12,978 bases of DNA from Humitalea sp038323655 (GTDB lineage: Bacteria > Pseudomonadota > Alphaproteobacteria > Acetobacterales > Acetobacteraceae): positions 1 through 12,978 of the forward strand of contig JBBQHE010000124.1 of the NCBI GenBank assembly GCA_038323655.1, in the 5' to 3' direction. Under the pieces are notes generated by a model that was not told the origin of the DNA, ran no database searches, and worked only from the letters and a program-made list of their open reading frames with translations. Positions 1-5,283 of the stretch are shown in pieces; position 1 is the first letter of the stretch, and every line of letters begins with the position of its first letter. The position numbers and the translations under genes were made by a program.

Positions 1-24
1 CCCCCGACCAACGGCCACTGGGCC

Positions 25-37
25 CGTGGAACCCACG
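25..37. repeat. Small inverted repeat, possible weak terminator
   Basis: CGTGG (25-29) and CCACG (33-37) form a perfect 5-bp stem with a 3-base AAC loop, followed closely by TTTT at 40-43. This resembles a weak intrinsic terminator for a gene ending to the left of the window, but the stem is short and the T run is only four bases. A second small hairpin, CGGAG/CTCCG at 54-66, follows it. Confidence 0.3.
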
Positions 38-108
38 ACTTTTGTAAAAAAAACGGAGTGGCTCCGAATTGCCTTATTTTGATAGAGTACAAGCAATTAA
101 CCACCCAT

Positions 109-114
109 TATAAT
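109..114 (+). promoter_or_regulatory. Perfect TATAAT hexamer, possible -10 element
   Basis: TATAAT at 109-114 exactly matches the sigma-70 -10 consensus. No good -35 hexamer sits 16-18 bases upstream. TTGATA at 79-84 is the closest match, but with a 24-base spacer it is too far away. In such an A/T-rich stretch the match could be chance. If used, it would place both hairpins of 133-189 in the leader of the solute-binding-protein gene at 321. Confidence 0.22.
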
Positions 115-132
115 AACAAAAACACCGGTGGT

Positions 133-189
133 CCAGGGGACACGGTCCCCTGGTGGGGGAGGTCTGGAGGGGGCGAAGCCCCTTCCAGA
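133..189. repeat. Compound palindromic element (two adjacent hairpins)
   Basis: Two stem-loops stand ten bases apart. The first is a perfect 9-bp stem, CCAGGGGAC (133-141) against GTCCCCTGG (145-153), with a 3-base loop. The second is a 12-bp stem, TCTGGAGGGGGC (163-174) against GCCCCTTCCAGA (178-189), with a GAA loop and one G.T wobble position. The arrangement resembles the repeated extragenic palindromes common in intergenic regions of GC-rich alphaproteobacteria. No T run follows, so it is not a standard intrinsic terminator. Only one copy was noticed here, so its status as a genome-wide repeat is inference. Confidence 0.6.
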
Positions 190-320
190 ATCTGCCCGCC
201 CAGGATGAACACCTGTCCCTTGCGCTGGCTAGCCCGCACGCGTTTGTGCGTCCAGTTGCGCCTTGGTTTTGCCGTGGTGTCGCGCGATACCTTACGGCGA
301 ATCCAGACAGGGCAGGCTGC

Positions 321-1370
321 ATGCTGTGCCGGCGAGCGTTTTGTTCCTTGATCGCGCCTGGCGTGTTGGCGGCGGGGGGCGTGCGGGCGCAGGTCAGCCG
401 GGACCTGGTGATCGCGACCATTGGTGGCGGTTGGCAGGATGCACTGCGCGAGGCTTTGTTTCGTCCTTTCCAGGTCGGCAGCGGCGTGCGGGTGCTGGAA
501 GAAACGCGCGAGGGCGGCATCGCCGAACTGCGCGCCCGTGCGCGGGTCGTGGGCGGCGGCTGGGATGTGGTGCTGGTCGAAGCCGACGAGTTGGCCATTG
601 GCGCCGCCGAGGGATTGTTTGCACCCTTGGACTGGCGGGCGATCGCCGCCCCGGACAGTCTGGATCCTGAGGCAGTCCATCCTTTCGGGCTGGGCGCGGC
701 GCGGGTCGCACTGGTGCTGGGCTACGACCCGGCGGCCATTGGCACGCCGCCGGTCGGCTGGGCTGATCTGTTCGATGCGCAGCGTTTCCCGGGGCCGCGC
801 GCGTTGCGCCGTTCTGCCCGCGGCACGCTGGAGATCGCGCTGCTCGGCGATGGCGTGGCCCCCGCCGACCTGTACGGCATGCTGGGCACCGAGGCGGGGT
901 TGCTGCGCGCGCTGGGGCTGCTGACCACGATCCGCCGCGACATCCGCTGGTGGGACCTGGGCAGCCTGCCAGGGCAGTGGCTGGCGCGCGGCGAGGTCAG
1001 CATGGCCGCCGCCTTCAACGGGCGGATCAGCGCCGCGGGGCGGGTCGCGGCCAAGGACCTGGGCATCGTCTGGCAGCAGGCCTTGACCAGCCTGGATTAC
1101 TGGGTGCTTCCGGTCGGCAGCGGCAACCAGGGCGACCGGCCGAGTGCCTTCCTGCGCCTGGCGTCCGAGGCCGGGCCCCAGGCGGCGCTGGCCAATCGCG
1201 TGCCCTACACGCCCACGGCGCGGGGCGCGGCGGCGCTGATGTCACCCGAGGCACTGGCCTTGCTGCCGGCGGCCCATGCTGCGTCGTCCTTGCCAATCGA
1301 CGATGCCTTCTGGGCGCTCAACGAAAGCCGGTTGGACCGTCGGTTCGACGCCTGGCTGGCCGAGGCCTGA
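321..1370 (+). CDS. Extracellular solute-binding protein, PotD-like ABC transporter component
   Basis: This gene encodes a 349-aa periplasmic binding protein of the spermidine/putrescine-type family (SBP family 1), which captures a small solute and delivers it to an ABC importer. The ATG at 321 is chosen because it opens an export signal: basic start with RR at residues 4-5, hydrophobic stretch, likely cleavage after VRA near residue 23. It is preceded by a GGCAGG-like ribosome site; longer in-frame starts would bury the signal. The mature part begins with a strand (DLVIATIGGGWQDAL). It also carries the family-like segment QWLARGEVSMAAAFNGRI at about 219-236, resembling the hinge and ligand region of PotD-type proteins. 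RRAFC could be a weak twin-arginine motif. No permease or ATPase gene for an importer lies alongside, so the substrate is unknown. Its stop directly abuts the stop of the opposing methyltransferase gene. Confidence 0.85.
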   Translation: MLCRRAFCSLIAPGVLAAGGVRAQVSRDLVIATIGGGWQDALREALFRPFQVGSGVRVLEETREGGIAELRARARVVGGGWDVVLVEADELAIGAAEGLFAPLDWRAIAAPDSLDPEAVHPFGLGAARVALVLGYDPAAIGTPPVGWADLFDAQRFPGPRALRRSARGTLEIALLGDGVAPADLYGMLGTEAGLLRALGLLTTIRRDIRWWDLGSLPGQWLARGEVSMAAAFNGRISAAGRVAAKDLGIVWQQALTSLDYWVLPVGSGNQGDRPSAFLRLASEAGPQAALANRVPYTPTARGAAALMSPEALALLPAAHAASSLPIDDAFWALNESRLDRRFDAWLAEA

Positions 1371-1961
1371 TCAAAGCCTTCGGAAGATCACGGTCAGGTT
1401 GTTGGCCGGCATGGCTTCGATGACGGGCGGGGCGAAGCCATGGGCCGCTTCGGCCACGGCTTCCAGGTCGCGCACCCCCCAGGCGGGGTCGCGTGCGCGC
1501 AGGCTTGCGTCGAAATCCGCATTGCTGGGCGCGGTATGGGCGCCGCCCTGGCGGAAGGGGCCGTAGAGGATCAGCGGCGCGCCCGGCGCGAGCGTGGCGG
1601 CAGCACCTTGCATCAGGCCAAGCGTCGCGGCCCAGGGGGCGATGTGGACCATATTGATGCACAACACGGCGTCGGCCGCCGTCATTGGCCAGGGCGTGGC
1701 CGCGGCATCCAGCGCGATGGCGGGGCGGATGTTGTTCGCCCCCGCGCACCAGGCGTTGATACTGCTGCGCGCCTCGGGGTCGGGGTCGGAGGGCTGGAAC
1801 GTCAGCCCCAGGTGTTCGGCGAAGAAGGCCGCGTGTTCGCCGGAGCCGCTGGCGATTTCCAGCACGGTCCCGGTGGGCGGCAGATGCGCCCGCAGCACCG
1901 CCAGGATCGCCTCGCGGTTGCGCGCGACGGCAGGGGCGACGCGGCGCTGGTCCTCGCTCAT
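1371..1961 (-). CDS. DUF938 family SAM-dependent methyltransferase
   Basis: The 196-aa product is a class I Rossmann-fold methyltransferase of the DUF938 family; the substrate of this family is not established. Motif I is LEIASGSGEHA (34-44). An acidic loop QPSDPD (56-61) would contact the SAM ribose, and CINMVHIAPW (101-110) and LYGPF (132-136) are typical of DUF938 proteins. Length matches the family (about 200 aa). The ATG at 1961 overlaps the TGA of the upstream 104-aa gene as ATGA, so translation is probably coupled. It is the last gene of an operon that starts with a 2-hydroxy-acid oxidase. Its TGA lies directly against the TGA of the convergent binding-protein gene, with no spacer and no visible terminator. 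Confidence 0.9.
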   Translation of the reverse strand: MSEDQRRVAPAVARNREAILAVLRAHLPPTGTVLEIASGSGEHAAFFAEHLGLTFQPSDPDPEARSSINAWCAGANNIRPAIALDAAATPWPMTAADAVLCINMVHIAPWAATLGLMQGAAATLAPGAPLILYGPFRQGGAHTAPSNADFDASLRARDPAWGVRDLEAVAEAAHGFAPPVIEAMPANNLTVIFRRL

Positions 1962-2272
1962 CCTTTCATCCGCGCAAAAACCTGCGCGTCGCGGTTTTCC
2001 TGCATCAGCCGGGTGAAGCCGGTGATGGTGGTCAGGCCGAGGCCGCCAGGCATGCCGGTCTCGGGTTCGGCCACGATCTTGGCGTAGGATTCGCCCGCGA
2101 ATTTTTCCCATTTGCCGGCGGGCTTCTTCACCTCGACATGCGCGACCGTCGCCTTCAGCACGAGGCGCACGATGGCCTCGGTGTGCGCGCGGGGCTTGGT
2201 CAGGCTGGGGTGGCCGCCAATCATCTGGAAACCGTTGGCCAGCGCCCAGGTGGTGAGTTCTTCCTTGGTCAT
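1958..2272 (-). CDS. Conserved-looking 104-aa protein of unknown function
   Basis: I do not recognise this family. The 104-aa product is soluble, lysine-rich and has no signal peptide or membrane segment. It opens with a helix (MTKEELTTWALANGF), followed by GGHPSLTKPRAHTEAIVRL. A basic patch, VEVKKPAGKWEKF, spans 46-58, and a glycine-rich GMPGGLGL turn spans 73-80. The frame is supported by its position: the start lies 2 bases after the oxidase stop and its TGA overlaps the next ATG by 4 bases, which is characteristic of a real gene in an operon. The ribosome site is weak, so it may depend on translational coupling. A role linked to the oxidase or the methyltransferase is possible, but nothing in the sequence shows which. 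Confidence 0.8.
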   Translation of the reverse strand: MTKEELTTWALANGFQMIGGHPSLTKPRAHTEAIVRLVLKATVAHVEVKKPAGKWEKFAGESYAKIVAEPETGMPGGLGLTTITGFTRLMQENRDAQVFARMKG

Positions 2273-2274
2273 TG

Positions 2275-3369
2275 TCAGTACCCGCGATCGGCCAGGTTCA
2301 GCAGTGGAAAGGCGCTGTGGACATGTGGCACCGCGACGGGCGGTGCGCCGTGATGCACATAGGACGGGTTCAACTGGTCGAAGCCGGTGACACCCGAAAG
2401 GCCGAGCGCCTTGATCGTCTCGTCTTCCAGGATTTCCAGGATGCGCTGCACGCCATCGGCGCCATCGGCGGCCAGGCCATAGAGATACAGCCGGCCGACG
2501 CCGACCCAATCGGCGCCAAGTGCGATCGCCTTCACGATATCCGTGCCGCGACTGACGCTGCCATCGACCATGATTTTTGCGCGCCCCGCGACCGCCTGCA
2601 CGACCTCGGGCAGCACATCCAGCGACCCGCGCCCGTGGTCCAACTGCCGCCCGCCGTGGTTGGAGACATAGACCACATCGACGCCCGCGCGGGCCGCGAT
2701 CTCCGCATCCTCGCCAGTGCCGATGCCCTTCAGGATCAGCGGAATCCGGTGCTTGTCCTTGAAGCGCTTCACATCGTCCCAGGACAGCGCGGCCTGGATG
2801 TCCATCCCCGTATTCGCCGCCCGCCAGGTCTTGACGAAGCGCTTGGCGATGTCGCGTTCACGCCGGCTGTAATGCGCGGTATCGACGGTGATGGCGAAGG
2901 CGTCGTAGCCGGCGGCGATGACGCGGCGGGCGATGTCGTCCTGCCAGTCATGGTCGCCGCGCACGTACAGTTGGAAGGCCTTGGGCCCGGTCGCGGCGGC
3001 GGCGGTTTCCTCGATGCCCGGCTGGCTCACGCTGCTCAGCATCATCGGCACGCCGAAAGCCGCGGCACCCTTTGCCACCGAGGCACCGCCCCCGGCCTCG
3101 AAGGATTCCAGCGACCCAACGGGCGCCAGCACCACCGGCAGGCGGATCCGATGGCCGAAGAAATCGACCGAGGCATCGACATGCGACACATCGCGCAGCA
3201 CGCGCGGCCGCAGCGCCACCGTATCCAGCGCCATGCGGTTGCGCGCCAGCGTGGTCTCCGTCTCGGTCCCGCCGGTCAGGTAGTCCCAGACATTCGGCGT
3301 GACCTTGTTGCGCGCCGCCTTGATGATCTCATGCAAGGTGAGAAAGCGTTCCTGCGCGTTGGCGACCAT
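2275..3369 (-). CDS. FMN-dependent (S)-2-hydroxy-acid oxidase/dehydrogenase family
   Basis: The 364-aa enzyme belongs to the FMN-dependent 2-hydroxy-acid dehydrogenase family (glycolate oxidase, L-lactate dehydrogenase LldD, mandelate dehydrogenase). It oxidises an L-2-hydroxy acid to the 2-oxo acid. Family residues visible by comparison with plant glycolate oxidase are Y30 in the N-terminal WDYLTGG, Y135 in FQLY, arginines 169-170 in TVDTAHYSRRE, K214 in LILKG, and the catalytic pair H238 and R241 in SNHGGRQLD. FMN phosphate-binding glycines lie in DGSVSRG (269-275) and GVGR (290-293). The exact substrate cannot be read. The ATG at 3369 is chosen because GAGG lies about 11 bases upstream and a good promoter sits just before it. 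The earlier in-frame ATG at 3420 falls inside that promoter. First gene of a three-gene operon, divergent from an ICL/PEPM-family gene. Confidence 0.93.
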   Translation of the reverse strand: MVANAQERFLTLHEIIKAARNKVTPNVWDYLTGGTETETTLARNRMALDTVALRPRVLRDVSHVDASVDFFGHRIRLPVVLAPVGSLESFEAGGGASVAKGAAAFGVPMMLSSVSQPGIEETAAAATGPKAFQLYVRGDHDWQDDIARRVIAAGYDAFAITVDTAHYSRRERDIAKRFVKTWRAANTGMDIQAALSWDDVKRFKDKHRIPLILKGIGTGEDAEIAARAGVDVVYVSNHGGRQLDHGRGSLDVLPEVVQAVAGRAKIMVDGSVSRGTDIVKAIALGADWVGVGRLYLYGLAADGADGVQRILEILEDETIKALGLSGVTGFDQLNPSYVHHGAPPVAVPHVHSAFPLLNLADRGY

Positions 3370-3398
3370 TTTCGGCGTGTCCTCGGATAGAGCGCGGG

Positions 3399-3427
3399 AC
3401 GCTAGAAGCGCCCCTGGCAAGGGTCAA
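3399..3427 (-). promoter_or_regulatory. Putative sigma-70 promoter of the oxidase operon
   Basis: Read on the minus strand, TTGACC (3427-3422) and TAGCGT (3404-3399) are separated by exactly 17 bases. This predicts a transcript starting near 3392 and a leader of about 22 bases carrying GAGG before the ATG at 3369. The -35 matches consensus at five of six positions; the -10 keeps TA and the final T. The spacer contains a short palindrome CCCT-GGCA-AGGG (3412-3423) that could be an operator, though it is only 4 bp per arm. Confidence 0.6.
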
Positions 3428-3452
3428 CACGACCGCGGCGCCATGCCATGCT
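3424..3452 (+). promoter_or_regulatory. Putative divergent promoter of the ICL/PEPM-family gene
   Basis: TCAACA (3424-3429) and CATGCT (3447-3452) are 17 bases apart, with TG at 3444-3445 giving an extended -10. Transcription would start near 3459 and give a leader of about 19 bases containing GGAG (3467-3470), seven bases before the ATG at 3478. Its -35 overlaps the -35 of the opposing oxidase promoter by four bases (3424-3427). The individual hexamers are moderate matches (4/6 and 3/6), so this call is weaker than its partner. Confidence 0.4.
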
Positions 3453-3477
3453 GCGCGCGAAACGCGGGAGACTCTGC

Positions 3478-4341
3478 ATGAATGCCACGCAACGACGCGC
3501 CGCCTGCCGGGCGGTGCTGCAGGGGCCGGTCTGCGTGCATCCAGGCTCGGTGCATGACCCCATCTCGGCCCGCATCGCCGAGGACCTGGGCTTCGAACTC
3601 GGCATGTTTGCAGGCTCCACCGGCTCGCTCGCGGTGCTGGGCGCGCCCGACCTGATCGTGCTGACGCTGACCGAATTCGCCGACCAGGCGCGGCGCATCG
3701 GCCGGGCGAGCAGCATCCCGCTTGTGGTCGATGCCGACCATGGCTACGGCAACGCGCTGAATGCCATGCGCACCGTGCGCGAATTGGAAAACGCCGGGGT
3801 CGCGGCCATGTCGATCGAAGACACCGACCTGCCGCGCCCCTTTGGCGATGGTGCGACGCGGCTGATCCCGCTGGCCGAGGGGGTGGCCAAGATCAGGGCG
3901 TCGCTGGCGGCGCGCGAAGACCCCACGACCTGCATCCTGGCCCGCACCAGCGCGGTCGGCGTGATGGGCCTGGCCGAAGGCATTGAGCGCACCCGCGCCT
4001 ATGCCGAAACGGGGGCGGATGCGGTCTTCCTGACCGGAGTCACCGCGCGCGCGGAACTGGACGCGCTGGCCGAGGTCGCCACCGTGCCGCTGGTGCTGGG
4101 CACGTTGTCGGCCGAACTCAACGACCGCGACTACCTGGCGGCGCGCGGCGTGCGCATCGCCCTGCAAGGCCACCAGCCCTTCCAGGCGGCGATCCAGGCG
4201 ATCCACGCGACGCTGAAGGCGCTGCGCGACGGCACGTCGCCCAAGGACCTGCCGAACCTGGCTCCGCCCGCGCTGATCGCGCGCGTCACGCGCCAGGCGG
4301 ACTACGACGGCTGGACGCAGGCCTATCTCGGCGACCGGTAG
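3478..4341 (+). CDS. Isocitrate lyase/PEP mutase superfamily enzyme, oxaloacetate decarboxylase type
   Basis: The 287-aa product is an alpha/beta-barrel enzyme of the ICL/PEPM superfamily. It resembles the Mg-dependent oxaloacetate decarboxylase subgroup typified by Pseudomonas aeruginosa PA4872, which converts oxaloacetate to pyruvate and CO2. Visible motifs are GMFAGSTGS with S47, the metal-binding DADHGYGNALN (85-95), SIEDTDLP (112-119), LARTSA with R156, and LQGHQ with H232. The spacing of these residues fits that subgroup. The cysteine-bearing K-K-C-G-H motif of true isocitrate and methylisocitrate lyases is not seen. A neighbouring member of the superfamily with another 2-oxo acid substrate remains possible. 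The ATG at 3478 is set by GGAG seven bases upstream. It is divergent from the hydroxy-acid oxidase operon, which suggests shared control and perhaps a shared organic-acid substrate. Confidence 0.88.
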   Translation: MNATQRRAACRAVLQGPVCVHPGSVHDPISARIAEDLGFELGMFAGSTGSLAVLGAPDLIVLTLTEFADQARRIGRASSIPLVVDADHGYGNALNAMRTVRELENAGVAAMSIEDTDLPRPFGDGATRLIPLAEGVAKIRASLAAREDPTTCILARTSAVGVMGLAEGIERTRAYAETGADAVFLTGVTARAELDALAEVATVPLVLGTLSAELNDRDYLAARGVRIALQGHQPFQAAIQAIHATLKALRDGTSPKDLPNLAPPALIARVTRQADYDGWTQAYLGDR

Positions 4342-4347
4342 CCCGCA

Positions 4348-4375
4348 TCGACGTGGCACGGATTTGCGCTAGCCT
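4348..4375 (+). promoter_or_regulatory. Possible promoter for a leaderless lipoprotein transcript
   Basis: TCGACG (4348-4353) and TAGCCT (4370-4375) are spaced by 16 bases in the 41-base gap before the lipoprotein gene. The -10-like hexamer ends only 7 bases before the ATG at 4383, so a transcript from it would begin at or next to the start codon. No clear Shine-Dalgarno sequence precedes that ATG, which fits leaderless initiation. Both hexamers are partial matches, so read-through from the upstream gene is the alternative. Confidence 0.3.
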
Positions 4376-4382
4376 GCCGGCC

Positions 4383-5012
4383 ATGCGTCGCGCCCTGCTC
4401 GTCCTGCCTTTCGTCCTGTCGCTGCTGGGGGCCTGCGCCGAGTTGCGCACGCCGGCCGGCATCGCCAGCCTGCCGCCATTGTCCCTGATCCCCGACACGG
4501 GGGATCCGGGGCGCACGGCGATCAATGTGGCCGCCGACCTCTGGGCCCAGCAGGCGCGGTGGGCGGGCAATCCCGCCGCCACCGCCCGCGCCGCGGCCCT
4601 GCTGGAATGGCTGGCCGCCGATATCCCGCGCAGCCCGGCTTGGGCGCCGGTGCCGCGATCGCTCGGCTTCGACCTGGCCAATGCCCGCGCCGAACTGCGC
4701 CAGGCGCTGGCGATCCAGGCCGATGCGCCGCCGTCCGAGGTGATCGGCCCGCTGACCATCGCCGCCGGTCCCGATGCCGCGGCCCGCGCCCGGGTTCTCA
4801 CGGCGGGGCCCTTCGCCCAGGGGCCAGAGGGCACGGCCAGCCTGATCGGGCGGATGGCGCCCCTGAGCCTGCCGCCGACCGTCACCGCCAACCTGCGCCA
4901 GGCCGTGCAGGTGCTGGACGCGACGCGCGGCTGGGACGCGAATCCGGTCAGGATTGAGGACACGGTCCGCGCCGGGGAGAACACGACCGGCGGGCTCGGT
5001 ACCTTCTACTGA
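4383..5012 (+). CDS. Predicted lipoprotein of unknown function
   Basis: The 209-aa product starts with a lipoprotein signal: MRR, a hydrophobic core, then LSLLGAC with the lipid-accepting cysteine at residue 18. It is therefore probably anchored in the inner or outer membrane facing the periplasm. The mature part is alanine- and leucine-rich with likely helices (for example DLWAQQARW and ARAAALLEWLA) and a glycine-rich tail ending GGLGTFY. I recognise no catalytic motif or named domain. The ATG at 4383 is preferred over one at 4353 because it places the basic residues directly before the hydrophobic core. It follows the ICL/PEPM-family gene by 41 bases on the same strand and may be co-transcribed. 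Its end meets a decayed binding-protein gene on the opposite strand. Confidence 0.78.
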   Translation: MRRALLVLPFVLSLLGACAELRTPAGIASLPPLSLIPDTGDPGRTAINVAADLWAQQARWAGNPAATARAAALLEWLAADIPRSPAWAPVPRSLGFDLANARAELRQALAIQADAPPSEVIGPLTIAAGPDAAARARVLTAGPFAQGPEGTASLIGRMAPLSLPPTVTANLRQAVQVLDATRGWDANPVRIEDTVRAGENTTGGLGTFY

Positions 5013-5178
5013 AGCCTTCGACCGAGGTGCCGCGTCGCTACTCGCGCCACGTTCTGACCGCCCAGGGCCGGCGCCATGATGACCTCGATCGCGCGATCGG
5101 CGGGCCAGCCTGCTGCCCGCGCGGTGAAGGGCGCGCACAGGCCCGTGGCCAGAACCGCCCGTCGTCCCGGTTGACCAT
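5009..5178 (-). pseudogene. Remnant of a TctC/Bug-family carboxylate-binding protein (5' stump)
   Basis: On the minus strand, the frame read from about 5165 to 5009 encodes RRAVLATGLCAPFTARAA, which looks like a Tat/Sec signal peptide. It continues GWPADRAIEVI, then APALGGQNVARVATRHLGRR, and stops at TAG (5008-5006). WPADRxIEVI followed by a GG...AR stretch is the typical mature N-terminus of Bug proteins, the periplasmic binding subunits of tripartite tricarboxylate transporters. Intact members are about 320 aa; only some 50 residues remain. The likely ATG at 5178 (MVNR...) lies in a different frame, so a frameshift near 5161-5170 is also implied. The remainder appears to have been lost where the stump now meets the lipoprotein gene. 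A short chance similarity is the alternative, because the detectable match is brief. Confidence 0.55.
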
Positions 5179-5283
5179 CTTCGCCGCCCCAAGCCCGGCT
5201 TTTGGGCAACAGTGGGCAAAGCCCAGCGGCGCGGCAATCCTTTGGGCTTGCGGCGGCGGCGCGCGATCCGACATGACTGTGTG

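Larger units (their letters stand above)
1..320. other. Gene-free leader region with an A/T-rich island
   Basis: No convincing coding region lies in these 320 bases; open frames here lack a ribosome binding site and any recognisable protein pattern. From about 38 to 127 the composition switches sharply to A/T-rich, unlike the rest of the window, then returns to GC-rich at the palindromic element beginning at 133. The island contains a run of A (46-53), two small perfect hairpins (25-37 and 54-66) and a perfect TATAAT at 109-114. It could be a promoter region, the edge of a lost mobile element, or an intergenic spacer after a gene outside the window. The sequence alone does not decide between these. 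Confidence 0.6.

Noticed and set aside
153..320. A 56-residue N-terminal extension of the solute-binding protein starting at 153
   Set aside because: It begins inside the palindromic element, has no ribosome site there, and would bury the export signal that starts at 321.
2272..3390. A 372-codon plus-strand open frame opposite the hydroxy-acid oxidase
   Set aside because: The oxidase has all its active-site residues on the minus strand. The antisense product shows no recognisable pattern and no ribosome binding site.
3370..3420. A 17-residue N-terminal extension of the oxidase starting at ATG 3420
   Set aside because: It lies within the predicted promoter, has no Shine-Dalgarno, and the family's N-terminus fits the start at 3369.
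5201..5253. Repeated GGGCAA and TTTGGGC words with a GGCTTT/AAAGCC inverted pair upstream of the DUF3108 gene
   Set aside because: The arms are short, the spacing is irregular and no consistent hairpin or operator emerges. It is compatible with random GC-rich sequence around the decayed gene.
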